DNA of 64,000 nt, from the NCBI RefSeq assembly GCF_014839805.1, contig NC_051138.1, forward strand, positions 11,840,983 through 11,904,982, in the 5' to 3' direction. The translations under genes and the position numbers were made by a program. Shown in pieces: positions 33,850-46,320 of the stretch (within the stretch, counting starts at the first letter, position 1; each line of letters starts with the position of its first letter). The notes below the pieces were generated by a model. The model saw nothing but the letters and a program-made list of their open reading frames with translations. It did not search any database and had not been told where the DNA came from. The DNA is from Manduca sexta (lineage: Eukaryota; Arthropoda; Insecta; Lepidoptera; Sphingidae).

Positions 33850-35749
33850 TACAGACTTTAAAAAATCCTCGCCCTTCTCAAAAATCCCGTATAGAACTGT
33901 ACTTTTTATTATAGCATGAATCTTACGATTCAAGATAACTATTGGTAAATAACGTAATAACAACGATGATGTCAACTGTCATTGCTCAAACAAAATGTTA
34001 TCATGATCAAATGTTTAGTCACAAAAATGTAAGTATGGTGGATGTGTGTGCGTTCTCCTCTGTATGTAAAGAAACAAATTGTAAATGTGTGAGTGTTCAG
34101 ATAAATACAACAAAAAATAAACATAAAATATATTTTTACGCCTGTTAGTATTTGATAGTAATATAAAAGTCAATGTGTATTTTCTTTTTATTAATTTCTA
34201 TATAATAGGACTACTATAAAGTTTTACGTTCATGGAATTTATTATTCAGTTTGCGTCAACATTATTTATACAATTAGACAAATATTTTTTTAAAAAATAA
34301 AGTTTTTATGTTAAGGAATTTAAATAAGTATCTACTCCTAATTATACCAATTACAAAATCCATCCAAATGCCGACTTACAATCATTATATCGCAACATAC
34401 GTACATTTATAAAACAAGTATTAACGCCAAAATGAATCAAGTAATATACCAGTTTTTTTCAATAAGTACACTGATTAAAGTATACACCACCATAATAATC
34501 AGAATGAATTAAATTTTCCGAAATACTTAGGTAATTCAACTTTGTTATTTACATCTTAAATAATTTTTTCCGTGATTCAAATAAAATTACATTAACCAAA
34601 ATATTTTATTTGAATCCATAAAATGTTAAACATTATTTAGACTCCGCCATTTTTTACTCCACCAGTTCGGAAATCAGTTTCCATCAGACAACGAGCAAGA
34701 AACTCTATTAATCTATGAGTCATAATTGGCAAGGTCCACGCCCTCGAATTGAATGTAATGTGACGAGTAAAAAATCCTGGCCACATGTAAGCCAATTTAA
34801 AAAAAAAATCAACGACAGTAATTTTTTTTTTCAATGCCTCAAATCGTCTCGTCGATTGTTCCCAGGGCCTTCACCTTTCAACCAGGGAAAGATCTGGTCA
34901 CCCCCGCAAGTAACTAACGATGTTGTTATTCAAAATTCTTTTAAAATGAATACGATGGCTATAATTGGAGAAACATGCATTGCTTAGAATATGAGTAAGA
35001 TGCGTTTAATTTAATAAAATAAAATATCTAGTAGATAAATTTAAAATTCCCATGTTTTATTTTTACCCTGGCACTTCTACACCATATTATTGCAAGTAGG
35101 TACAGCTAACAGTGTTGTCCACATTGCGTTTTATCTCAATGAGCGCTAGAATTTTGCCGGCCTGTCGAGTCACCTGTGTGCTTATTAAATACACGTGGTT
35201 TTTGGAATTCTAGTTAGTGTACATTTTGAAAAACCCACAAATCCTCATACGCATTTTCCACTATCTTCATTTGTCATTGTTACAATGTCTGAATCAGTTT
35301 GAAGAAACACGGTTAAACGTTGGTTAGTATTTGAGTAAACTTGTGACGTTTTCATGCCTACCAAATTTTCGAAAACCTCTCGAAATTTGTTTTAAAGTTG
35401 TATTATATGTACTACATAATAATTTTAATTGCAATAATTTATTTCTATTTGGTTCTAAAATCAAAAATATATCTTTCGAGCTACGTTTCGGTGGGTTAAA
35501 CAAAATAATTTGTCGTTATTTGAATTATTTGTGAGCTTGGAAACTTAATTGATCAAAATCAACAAAAAAATTAAGTTCAAAATAAGGCTATTACTAAACT
35601 ATGAGCAAAAAGGCACATGCTATATTTTTCTATATAGTAAACGAGCAGTGCCTGATAACACTAGTGACTTCTAGTTAGCAACTAATGTATCTTAGTTATG
35701 GGATCCAAGACTGATGGCCATAATCTTCACCACTATCAAAGTTGGTGAA
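33850..35749. other. AT-rich stretch upstream of the CpG region
   Basis: Only repeat D (34570-34712) is recognised. The open frames 33942-34148, 34715-34987 and 35331-35534 are without known domains. Confidence 0.5.
34570..34712 (+). repeat. dispersed repeat D, copy 1
   Basis: Shares TAAAATGTTAAACATTATTT, CCACCAGTTCGGAAA and GCAAGAAACT with 49565-49690 in the same orientation. It is probably the end of a LINE or SINE family. Confidence 0.65.
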
Positions 35750-36900
35750 TGTGACATCGTGCGAGGAGTGACCGCGGCGGTGGCGGCGTACCCGGGGGCG
35801 AAGGCGAGGGACGTCGGCGGCGTCAGGCGGGGCGCGGGTAGGGCGGCGGCGGCGGATTCGCGACTCGCGAGGAGGCTTCCGCGGGCGGGGTCAGCGACCT
35901 CGCCCCCCGCGCGCCGGCGCGCCTTACCAATGTCAGGGCCGGTGCAGCCGCGGTCAGCTGACGTCTGGGGACGCGCGGGGGACGGCCGCCGGCTCCGATG
36001 TGCAGTCGTGCCCCGATCGCCGTCGGAGACGTACGCTTCTCCGCCGTGGCGCGCGCTATAAATAGGAGCAAGCGGCGGCGCCGCGCGCTACTCCGGCGCC
36101 GAGGCTGTCCTCACCGAGTCAGGTACCTGAAGTAGCGCGCGCCGCCTCCGCCGTAGTCCACGGAACGAACATGCAGCCCGGAACAGTGACCGCCGCACGC
36201 CCATTGTACTTCATCAGGTGCTCTGGTGATGATGGTTCCAGGCGCTTGTTGGAGTACACTTACCGTGTCGGCGGTTGTCGTCGACGCGGGCGGCCGGCGC
36301 GAGTGCCGACACCAGGTAGGGACTGGTGAAGAGCACGTGGTGGAGTGAGCACGTGGTGGCGAACCCTGCCGCAGCGGCCACTGCGGCGACGGCCGGAGGT
36401 GAGTAGAACGTGGGCCATACCGCGAGCGCGGAGACAAAGAGTTGCGGTGAGTCACGCGTTAATCACAGCGGTTGATGACCGCTGCAGGCTGCACCCGCCC
36501 CGCCCGCGCCGCACCACCCTCGCGCCTCGCCCCCTCCCTGGCACGACACCCTCGCACCTAAAATCGCACACATCCACATTTGCATTGGTCATCGAACTCC
36601 CCGCCGAAAGATCTGAACATAAGCAGCTAAAACTGGTTTTGGCATATTTTTCGACAGTGGCCAGGCGCCGCCGCGCCGGCGCAGCTTTCCTATACGATTC
36701 TTGTGAGCCTGAGTACAGCTCGGCCGGCTGTGTGTGGAACGCGCCGAGCGTTTCAGCACGCCCCTGACAAAAAACTCGAATGACGAGTAAAAACAGTGCA
36801 CAAGCAAAAAAAGCCGTCATTCCCCGAGTAGAAAGTATTGTCGCCGAGCGAAGACAGCGGGAGGTGGCCGCTCGAGAACAAAGCGCGTAGAATGACGTGT
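35750..36900 (+). promoter_or_regulatory. CpG-rich promoter region with TATA box
   Basis: About 1.1 kb of GC- and CpG-rich DNA in an AT-rich genome. A canonical TATA box, TATAAATAGG, starts at 36057 on the plus strand, which predicts initiation near 36087. Downstream are good 5' splice sites: GTCAG|GTACCT (36121), CCAG|GTAGGG (36315) and GGAG|GTGAGT (about 36400). The first ATG after the TATA box, at 36171, opens a 52-codon frame that reaches the 36315 donor; I recognise nothing in its product. The other open frames here (both strands, 35714-37004) lack recognisable domains and follow from base composition. The gene served was not found. A minus-strand promoter is also possible. Confidence 0.5.
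36057..36064 (+). promoter_or_regulatory. TATA box
   Basis: TATAAATA flanked by GC-rich sequence (GCGCGC before, GGAGCAAGCGG after), a strong match to the insect TATA consensus. Start site about 30 bp downstream is inferred. Confidence 0.6.
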
Positions 36901-38312
36901 ATCAGGCATGTTAGTTGCCTATTCTGATTACACTTCATAAAACGTTTAGGCGAATTTGGTGTGACGTCAGGCAGACGAGTGATATTTTCCACCGACCTCG
37001 TCATTACCGAGGTGATTTCAAAACGTTAAATTGCTTTACTTTCGAGTGCAAAACGGCTCGGCGCGTTCGCGCTGTCACCGCCGCCACGCTCGCACCGCCT
37101 CGTTGCCATTTTGGACTTTATACACCGACCACTGGGGCACAGCGACGTGCAGTTTCGCGAAAATATATCTTGGTCGAGATATATAATGCAAACAGCCAAT
37201 AAAAATACAAGTCTCGGGTGGATGACTCACAGGAATGCGTCTAATTATCGAAGTGAACGCAAAGAATTCTTCGTGTTAGATTTCAAATTAACGTGAAACG
37301 AAATCGAGTTACATTGGTACAAGATTTCACCGGCACGGTACATAACAGACGTGTGTTTATTCAACTAATACTTAATATTAACTGTTTCGGCGTTAAAATA
37401 ATTATAATACTTTATCGATATTTCTCAGCTCTGTATTCATTATTAACGACCGCTTTGTTACCATTTTTATATTTAGCCAGCCTCGTAAATTTCCAATTAG
37501 ATAATGTATTTGAAGTATCCAACGTTTATGTCGCCACCGGTGACCACTGGAGTGCACTGACACCATCCAATGTGACTCAGTTCACGACAAAGACCGTTTA
37601 TTAAATACCGACCAAAAAAGATGGAGTCGACCAACACAAGTGATTTTATTCGTGACTGAATTTATTTTTTTCTATTCTTCCACTCAAAAACGCGGTTGGA
37701 AGGTAATAAGTGCATTATAAGAGAGTTAGAGTTTAGAATGTTTCGTATCAATGCATTTGTCTGGTCTCCGTGGGTGAGGAATGAAGCCTCTCGCGACTGC
37801 ACCAGACACGTTAAGTGTCTATTTTTAAATACGCCACAGACTGAATCCGCGAAGGCGCATTCACTGGAGCTCAGCTTGATTTAGGAGCATATCTGACTCA
37901 TAGTTATAGTCTGCACAAGTTCCCTTTGTTCTTTTTTGTTCGTTCTTTCTTTAGCAAGCCACTCCGTGACTGTTACTTATTGCCAACGGCCGGATGATGC
38001 ATTTATTTATATTACCCATATTCGTACATCTTAGTAGATGGATATCTGCATTAGTTTTATTTAAACCAACATGACATGCAACTATACGTAAATTATACTA
38101 ATTATAGACTAATAGTTTTCTTATGTTTTGTAATTAAGTTATATTTCTCATCGTAGCCAAACAGAGTAGATATATTTTTAACATTATAAAGATTTTTTTT
38201 CTTAATCCATTTGCCATTGGAATGTTAGCCAGCTAACATAAGAGCTACATGACAGTTACATGACATTACGTGTGTCACGGAAATATAACCGTCGTTTACC
38301 TTTTTAAATTCA

Positions 38313-38491
38313 GGGGCCTTATTCTCTATCCCGCACGTTATTTTGACAGTGTGTAACAAGCACGTAACACAACGCATCATGTTTAGGACTATAGAAATTT
38401 GGCTTACAGAATACCATTCCACGCACATTTCTCGAAGATAACATGACACGGCCGCGTTACGCGTTTACATTATCATACAGAATAAGGGCCC
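38313..38491 (+). mobile_element. 179-bp MITE, twin copy 2
   Basis: Same family, orientation and length as 19195-19373. The open frame at 38225-38449 lies mainly inside it and is not a gene. Confidence 0.9.
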
Positions 38492-39447
38492 AGAAGTGGC
38501 AAAGGTATTTCAAGGCGTCCACCAGCCATCTGTCGACAATGAACGTCGTGTCTACAGAATTTGTGGATTAATCAAAATAATTATTGTTACTCGTACAACA
38601 CGTAAAGAGTCCCGTACTTTCGTAACGTACTTATTACGAATCAGTTAAACAACATATTAACTGACTAATTAGTTCACTTTTTTCATTAAATTTAATTTAA
38701 AATCGGAACATTTATTATCGATATCAAACAGTATAGCAACTTAAGATTCGTTATCAAGAGTTTTTAATAGATTTTGTTGATAGTTATATTATGTAGAATA
38801 TTAATATTAATTATAAAAAGAAAATTAATAAGTAAGCCATTTTTTTGGTTAAATCTAAAATAGATTATACTCTAAGGGGCCGTTTTTTCATCCGTGATCA
38901 GATAAACTTAATTTCCTTTTCAGCAGTTTACTCATACAAATCCATATTTATCCTAAATTGAAACTTGTTTATCCTGTTAAATATTTATTTTGACACTTCA
39001 AACAAGGCAATCGTAATATACTCCTCTGTTTGTGCAATTGGTTATTACTTATTACATTTAAAAATTGCAATATTAAGTATGTTTCTTCTGGCACAATTTT
39101 GCTTTTCTAATTTGCAGCTTGGCTTTGTTTTTTTCTATTGTTTATAATATTTAACATAATTAATAATCTAAAATTCTAACTTAATTTTATACAGTAACGA
39201 AAAATGAATATAATTGGTTTAACAAAACATAAATATGATACAAATAAAAAAAAACCTTTTAAAGATCATCTAAGGTTGACTGAAACAAAACAAAGTAATT
39301 TATATACCATTCGACGCTGATATTTAATTAACTGGCACAAACTAATACATTAACATTTTTTCCACAAATCAATGACAATGCTTCTTTAAAACCAGATTAT
39401 AAAATAAAAGACCAAAATAGCAACCTCAGTATATTCGTGCAAATTAA

Positions 39448-39528
39448 GTATTTTTTTACATCCACGGTTATATCTTTGCATATACAAATATGCAAAGATA
39501 TATGTAACCATGAATGTAAAAAAAATAC
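39448..39528. repeat. ~36-bp near-perfect inverted repeat
   Basis: The left arm (39448-39483) has TTACATCCACGGTTATATC and TTTGCATAT; the right arm (39488-39528) has ATATGCAAAGATATATG and TAACCATGAATGTAA. The spacer is about 4 bases. It could form a long hairpin. It is probably a tiny foldback element. Confidence 0.85.
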
Positions 39529-39654
39529 AAATATTGATTAAGCTATGATTGAACAAATGTCATTAGAAATTAGATTTTAAATGGTTTGCGTTACGTTACA
39601 CTTCTGAAGAGAACTCCTGGCTCACACATTATGACGTCTACACCTTATGCGTAC

Positions 39655-39718
39655 CTGACTGATCGCCATTGAGATTGGCCGCCGCGCCGAGGCCGACATT
39701 CGGCAAGGAGAGATTCAT
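39655..39718 (-). CDS. possible first coding exon, product unknown
   Basis: Minus-strand ATG at 39718, directly preceded by an in-frame TAA, opens 21 codons (MNLSLPNVGLG then AAANLNGDQS). It ends in phase 1 at a good donor, TCAG|GTACGC. The segment is GC-rich in an AT-rich setting. The context and composition suit a short first coding exon, but I recognise no protein and found no convincing second exon. Chance is a real alternative. Confidence 0.28.
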
Positions 39719-40379
39719 TTATTAATGTTCTTGCTTGTCCGCTAGTTTGTACGATTGTAACTGACTGTCTGGTCTACAGAGACACGGGAAATCTTAGTAA
39801 TAGTCCATAAATTTTTGAATAAACCATCCACGCACATAACAACACTTCTGACGAATGTTATTATTCCGTTTAATCTCGTGGTAGTAAAATTATACACAAT
39901 TAATAAAACCACCAAATGTTTGGTGTGAGTAAAACTTTGGCACATCATATACAACAGGTTAAAGTTTACGAATTTAGTCAGTTGATATCCAAGACTTTTG
40001 ACATACAGTTACTATACATATTTATTCTATTTTATCCTTAAATTCTCAATTCATAATCTGATAGTATGTATAAAAAAACTCATATAAACATCGCTGGCAA
40101 TTTTATTTTGTTAAAACTAATCAAGTTGCTGTTTGTGACATCTATTACTCAAACGATAAAGTCTAATGTGCAGTATAATGAACTTGGTAAGAAACCTTTT
40201 AGTCCGCCATAAATTGTAGTTCAAAATGTTTTGTGCCCCTGATATTTTTTAAAAATACACTTTAAACATAATAGTTAATTGATATTTTAATTGCATACGT
40301 CGTTTGTTTCCACTCAATAGTTTTTTGATTACATACTTCTGCGAGTTATTAAACTTGATTCCAGTAACATGACACAAAA

Positions 40380-40575
40380 ACACACATCACCGCTCTTTAT
40401 CCCGAAGGGTAGGCAGCCATGTGTGTTCCGGCCCATTATGTGATAGGGGGCGAGCCTAACACCATATCGGGCAGAAATTCTAGACCAGACTCCAAGAAAA
40501 ACCATAATGTCATTTTGCCAGTCCCGGGATTGAAACCGGAAACCTCAGAGCGGACGGCATACAGGACAGTCCAAT
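40380..40575 (-). mobile_element. SINE family B, reversed
   Basis: Contains the reverse of GGTTTCAATCCCGGGAC (B box region), the reverse of CACATAATGGGCCGGAAC and CTACCCTTCGGGATAAAG. Same family as 9035-9301. The open frame 40436-40687 is not a gene. Confidence 0.75.
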
Positions 40576-41291
40576 AATTTATATGGGAAAAACGCTGGAG
40601 TTCACCAAGTCCTGTAATTTGTGGGTAATTACAATTTATCTTTCTCAAGCTGTTCGAAAAGACATGAGCCCTGTCCCACTTGTGCATACCAAATTATACA
40701 CTACGTACAAGCGACTGAATTAAAACCTTATTACAAAATATAAACCGGTATGCTTGATTTCATAATGATTTATTTAAATGAAACGCAACACAGACACAAT
40801 TACCAAAAACGTTACTGCCTTTGTGTCGTTTACAAGTACAAGGCAATTACGTTGTCTAAAAAATGTAGACATGACCTCACATATTTTTTTATCGATTCAT
40901 TCTGTACATAGATAATTTAATTCCCCTTTAATGGTACTAGGTGGTTTGGTATTAACCTGAAATTATTAGTTAGTAAATCCATGTGTGACAAGTGCGAATT
41001 GATAAGTTATTCGCAATATCCGGCATAAATTCCAATTCTGAGCAATTCGATATTTTCGAATCGGAAAAATCTAATTTATGTAACAGTTAAATTGAACCTT
41101 AATTCAAGGCGATGAGTCAAACATTGCCTTTCCCCACCATTACGACTAAACAATGTATGCCGCTAATTATTTAAGATAACTTATATTCAGCTATATTCTC
41201 TGTGAATTCGGTTGCTTAATTCAACGTTTGAAAACTCCAAACTGTATACTGAAACATTTGAAATATTTTTTTTATAATTGTGACACTAATA

Positions 41292-41624
41292 ATAATATAA
41301 TAATAATATCAGCCCTGTATTATATACTTGTCCACTGCTGAGCACGGGCCTCCTCTACTACTGAGAGGGATTAGGCCTTAGTCCACCACGCTGGCCTAGT
41401 GCGAATTGGTAGACTTCACACACCTTCGAAATTCCTATAGAGAACTTCTCAGATGTGCAGGTTTCCTCACAATGTTTTCCTTCACCGTTAAATCGAACGA
41501 TAAATTCACAAAGAATACACACATGATTTTTTAGAAAAGTCAGAGGTGTGTGCCCTTGAGATTTGAACCTGCGGACATTTGTCTTGGCAGTCCGTTCCAC
41601 ACCCAACTAGGCTATCGCCGCTTC
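41292..41624 (-). mobile_element. SINE family A, full length, with 12-bp target duplication
   Basis: Reverse-oriented. Read on the minus strand it starts GCGGCGATAGCCTAGTTGG (A box), has B box GGTTCAAATCTC, the body block AACGGTGAAGGAAAACATTG and a TTATTATTA tail. GTGACACTAATA flanks it at 41280-41291 and 41625-41636, a target-site duplication from LINE-driven insertion. It resembles the abundant tRNA-derived SINEs of nymphalid butterflies. The open frame 41358-41606 is inside it and not a gene. Confidence 0.92.
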
Positions 41625-42607
41625 GTGACACTAATATTGACTTGAAATTGGCTAATTTCAATATACATATATATATATTTTATAAACAGTCGTTTCCATT
41701 ATTATCTTTATTTTAACCATTTCACATGATGATTAAAGTTCCGTTCTCGTTTAGACGAAAAAAAAGGTTATCCGCAGTAGAGCTAACAAATGAACTGGGA
41801 ATGTCGCTCATAAAATAGATATATAATCTGTTGTAATAAATACATGTATTTCGAAACAAAACTATTGTACAAAAACCTGTTTTTCTTATGCTCAGTATAT
41901 TTTGAGACATTTGTCTGTTTCCAATGCGCGATTAGACCCTAGATGATGGGTAGTCATGTCTCATCACAATTCACATTTTTTCCGACATATATTTATTTGA
42001 CATAAATGTGTACTAGAATGACCTCCCTGGAATTAATTATACAGAGATGACGTCAGTGAGCGTCATTATTGCCGCCCACAAGTCAAATCGTGTCAGCAGT
42101 AGTACATCGGTACACTTGAACTATGTCTATATGTCACATATACTGTAACTATCCACACAACGCCGAGTTTCATATAATTAACAATAACATACATTTTGCA
42201 CTATATTTAGATTTGATACAAAAATGTGTAATGAGTTTAAGCACTGGGGTCTCGAATCCTTTTTTAATATGACCACGTGGATTTCATGGCTTATTACGAA
42301 ACTCATATTTAATGAATTATAGGAATTAATGTTAATTCTGGGTATTCTAAGAGTTTAACATTTGATGACGAACCCAGTTCACCACGAGAGTGGATCTTTG
42401 TCTCGTCATTATGTTGCATTATCAAAAGCAACCATGCAGAGTTATCTATTTTCTTTTAGACGATATCACGGTATGACGGTCCCCATCAGGCAAATTATTC
42501 TCTCGTCTGACCATTTAGTTGAGTAAGATTCGGTTTTATATGAAGACACCAGGAATATAAAAACATTTATTTGTTAAATAAGATTAGCATTTAATTATTT
42601 CATTGAA

Positions 42608-42700
42608 ATATAGCTTTTGTTTGCGGTTCCGTCCGCGTTAACGACCATTCCTTAATTAAGATAGCCTATAGTACTCAGTGATAATGTAGCTTTCCATTAG
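42608..42700 (+). mobile_element. short degenerate lepidopteran element fragment
   Basis: Contains TTTGCGGTTCCGTCCGCG and AAGATAGCCTATAGTACTC, related to the element at 20983-21190. Confidence 0.45.
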
Positions 42701-44580
42701 TGAGCAAATGCCCTTGAACAATTCGTTCCATACTTGGCAGTGCGCGGGTTACGGGCGGGAATATGCAAAGATTACGAATAATTTCTTTAAATAATCTATT
42801 TTAGACCTTATTGAAAATTTGAAACTACCAAAATATTCATTATTAAATTGTCTTTCTAATAGTGTTGGTTGAAAATTTATTTAATGTGTACTTTAGGAGG
42901 AGATGCACGGAACCAAAATTTTAGTGGCATTACATATACAACAAAAGGAAACAATAGATATCTACATAAAATAATTCAAACAACCAAGTAAAAAATAAAA
43001 TATTGAAAAAATATGATTTTTTGATTTTATACATATTATAAATTTGAATAGATGACTTATAAAAACACAGTTAGCGCCCCGTGCTGCGGAGGTCTTAAAC
43101 AGCTAATGTAGATAGCACTAATTTTACTACCATTTATTTGGAATTGGGAGTATAGATTACGAGTGTGACTTTTGTGATCCGATTATACATTTATGCGACT
43201 AATATCATTTATTCAGAAGTTATCAAACAGGCTCTTAAGCTGTTATTATAGCAACATACTATTCATATAATTTTACTTGCGCCTCTGTTCGCTCGCATGA
43301 ATATCCTATTCCAGTATAAAAGTCACACTTAGACCTCCTGGATAAAATGTACCCGATATTCATTACTTCGTCTATGCCAAATCTATAAAAAATCACCTTT
43401 TTATGCGTTAACTATGAATGTAAACATCGACGCTTACAAACATTATCGCATAATTCCACATGTATAATATTATACAAAGTTTGTGGTAATATTTGGTGAT
43501 ATGTTAACTCGTCACGATTTTACTAATGATTCCTATAGGTACTGCTTATACCAAGCAGACTAGATAGATATTCGAATTCCTCGCCAAAGATCATTACAAT
43601 ATCTCAACACAAACCATTACAGTATCTGATGTCTGCGACATGACACCTATATCAAGATAATCGTTGTTTCTTTTTCATTGAACCTTTAGCAATCTCAATT
43701 ATAAATACATTTGAAGAAGACGTAACAACTTCAGCGAAATTATTAGTGTTTTTATAAGTACGCGACGTCGATGTTTCTTCACACCCACACAGGTTGTTTG
43801 CTGCCGTTCTTGAAGTACTCGAGGCTTAGTAACAAGATACTTACTGCTTACACGTTATTAGGTTTACACTCAATGTTTTATTTTTATTGTATTAAATTTG
43901 AAGGTAGGTCAAACTTTGAATCTTTTGCTTAAACATTGGTGGTTTTTTATCCCCATAGAAGGAATTCAAATATTTTTATGAAATTAAAATGAATAAATTA
44001 CAAAAAATGCGGCCTATAATAACGTTTCTGAACAAGGGTCGTGGAGCTACTATCGAGTTTTGGAATAGTGCAAGAAAGTTTCTATCTACCGTTTAATTTA
44101 ATCTCGTTAGAATTAATGTTAACACTTTATTGTATGTACATACACCACATACAGCACAATTAGTTTTTTTTTTTATTTATGAAATAGCAAGCGTTCTTAT
44201 CGCTAAAATGTCTTCCCGACTTTTAACTTTTTCTTTAAAAACTAAACAATTAATGAAATGAACAAATGAAAAACCAATAATGAAAATCTACACATATTTA
44301 AAATCAAATAACATTCCCATATAATATAAATAATTATATTTAAAAACATTTTATTATTTAATACTTACATAGATAGTATTTATTACATATTTCACAACCT
44401 GATTCAATTCTTTGCGGGTACTAACAAAACTAAGTTCTGCGAGAGACTCGTGATGATCCTGGCTTAGGTACAGAAGTTGTAATAATGCGTGCGTGGTTAG
44501 AATAATATAAATGTCTACCTAGAATAAATAAAATGTCAAAATTGTAGCGTGCCATTGAAATCTTCCTACAACTTATATAA

Positions 44581-44765
44581 ACACTAGCTTTGCTCGCGCC
44601 TACACCCGGATATAATTCCGTAACCGACAATTTAAAAGAAAGCAGGTTATGTCTTGGGGTTCGAGTTTACTCCGTTCCAAATTTATTCAAGTTTGGCGCA
44701 GTGGTTCATTCCTTAAAGCGTTCAGGCACAGAGAAACTTTGGCATTTAATCTCAGTATGAATATG
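44581..44765 (+). mobile_element. degenerate lepidopteran element
   Basis: Begins ACTAGCTTTGCTCGCGCC and carries ACCCGGATATAATTCCG and AGCGTTCAGGCACAGAG, in the style of abundant short lepidopteran elements. The open frame 44649-44882 overlaps it and is not a gene. Confidence 0.5.
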
Positions 44766-45094
44766 ATCATTTATGTTACTCAACACTATTATCTTACAAA
44801 ACAAATATCGCTGAATAATATTCATCTTGATTTAACAAAAGATTGCTCTCAGCAACATACGTACAATGATTTATTAGTGTAGAATGAGTGCGTGGACGCA
44901 GAAATCGCGGCTGGTAATGTAGACGGGGCAATGTCTATGTAAATTACTGGAATCTTTCATTACCTTACCTTTCATTAGCCTGTATATTATTATAGACATT
45001 CCACGAAGCCTAAGCGTACTTTTGTATTAATATCATCGCAATGATTTCTTTTCTCAGAACTCTGATACTGGTACGGTATTTTTCTTTTAAATTG

Positions 45095-45300
45095 AATATT
45101 GAGACAGTTACCAGCCAGGTGGTAAGCGCCTCGACTATCCACGAACTGCGGTGTAATAACATACTACCTGAAAATTATAATCCCGGTAGGTAACGGCTTG
45201 GCTGTGTCTCTGGCATTGCTTTAGTTCATAGGCGACGGATGCCGGTCACCATCAGGCGCAGCGCTTGCTCGTTTGTCTATTAAGGCAATAAAAAAAAATT
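45095..45300 (+). repeat. interspersed repeat with the repeat B-like tail
   Basis: Starts near ACCAGCCAGGTGGTAAGCG, includes CGGTCACCATCAGGCGCAG and ends GGCAATAAAAAAAAA. The last part resembles the 3' tail of repeat B, which suggests shared retroposition machinery. Confidence 0.6.
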
Positions 45301-45514
45301 GCTCTGCATGGTATACATAAATGACTGTTATATCATCAATTACTACGTCAGTCGATATATTTATATGTTAAGTTTTGTAGCCAAATAAATCGCTAATTAC
45401 AATGAACATTAACTTGGAACACAAAAGGGCCTTAAAACTTGATATCACCTAACAAATGCAATAATTGAGTTGATAATACTGACAGAGGTTTAATGATTGT
45501 AATCTATATCTTCT

Positions 45515-46320
45515 TGTAATATATTTCCAAAATAACTATCAGGGGGTGATTAGGGATCGATACTGATGCCAAAAATGCAATTAGTAAAATTGTTGTCTGT
45601 CTGACTGTATAACCGTTATAGAAACAAAAACTACTCGACGGATTTTAACGAAACTTGGTACAATTATTTGTCATACTCCTGTGCTGGTTATAGTATACTT
45701 TTCATCACGCTACAATTAATAGGAGCAGAGCAGTGAAGGGAAATGTTGGGAAAACGGGAGAAGTTACTCCATTTTTTAAGCTTCCGTCGCGTGTGCAACC
45801 TTAATGGTTAAAGCTACACAGAAATCATGTATGACGGAAATGTTCTCCTTAAAATCATGTAAAAAATATCCCACGACAGCATATGTCTATCTTTTATGGT
45901 TGACTCACAATAACACGTGTAACTCCCGATAGCTTAGCAGTTTGAAGCTTTCTCATTATATTTGTCTACTCTTACGTTTATAACACTCTCAGTCATCCCT
46001 AATTAAAAAAGTTAACATTATTAAATATTCCATAAAAAAGAATCATAGAAATCGGTATAGAAACACCAATGTTATACATGAGATACGCTAATAATAAGCC
46101 ATCATGCGTGAATACTGAATCATGCTATAAGGATTATTTTTGTATATATATAAGGTCGCGAACGCACAGGCCGGCGGCTTGCTTGGCACCTAGAGGCTAG
46201 CGAATCACCTAGCGAGTAGCTTCGTAAAACGAACATTCTCGAGCGTTCGCGACCGGCTCCATTTTTGAAGTCCGAAATTCACGCGGGCGAAGCTGCGAGC
46301 GGAAGCTAGTTTTAAATAAT
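45515..46320 (-). mobile_element. ~800-bp element E, copy 1, with embedded 101-bp cassette
   Basis: Reverse-complement partner of 51224-52037. On the minus strand it begins CTAGCTTCCGCTCGCAGC, and the long body shows about 95 percent identity by eye to copy 2 (blocks such as GTATTCACGC and TGCTGTCGTGGGATATTTTT). Between the two shared parts it carries a different cassette, 46136-46254. Non-coding; the open frame 46205-46408 is not a gene. Confidence 0.8.
46154..46254. mobile_element. 101-bp inverted-repeat cassette inside element E copy 1
   Basis: Bounded by GGTCGCGAACGC at 46154-46165 and its exact reverse complement at 46243-46254. It is absent from copy 2 at 51.2 kb, which has unrelated sequence at this place. 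Confidence 0.75.

Larger units (their letters stand above)
36901..41279. other. stretch downstream of the CpG region
   Basis: Contains the second twin MITE, the hairpin at 39448, the exon candidate at 39655 and a SINE B. Open frames 36915-37604 and 37696-37884 lack recognised domains. At 38868-38985 the words GGCCGTTTTTTCATCC and AGATAAAC suggest one end of another MITE. Confidence 0.45.
41637..45094. other. AT-rich stretch with old element fragments
   Basis: Nothing beyond 42608-42700 and 44581-44765 is recognised. A TGACGTCA word occurs at about 42048-42055. At 42470-42525 the words CCCCATCAGGCAAATTA and CTCGTCTGACC suggest a worn repeat. Confidence 0.5.

Noticed and set aside
36111..36820. 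Open frames of 114-140 codons on both strands in the CpG block
   Set aside because: No domain, extreme Arg/Pro/Thr content, and mirrored frames on both strands, as expected from CpG-rich sequence lacking stops.
37293..37604. 103-codon plus-strand frame with a hydrophobic middle
   Set aside because: Hydrophobicity arises from AT-rich codons; no family match or splice context.
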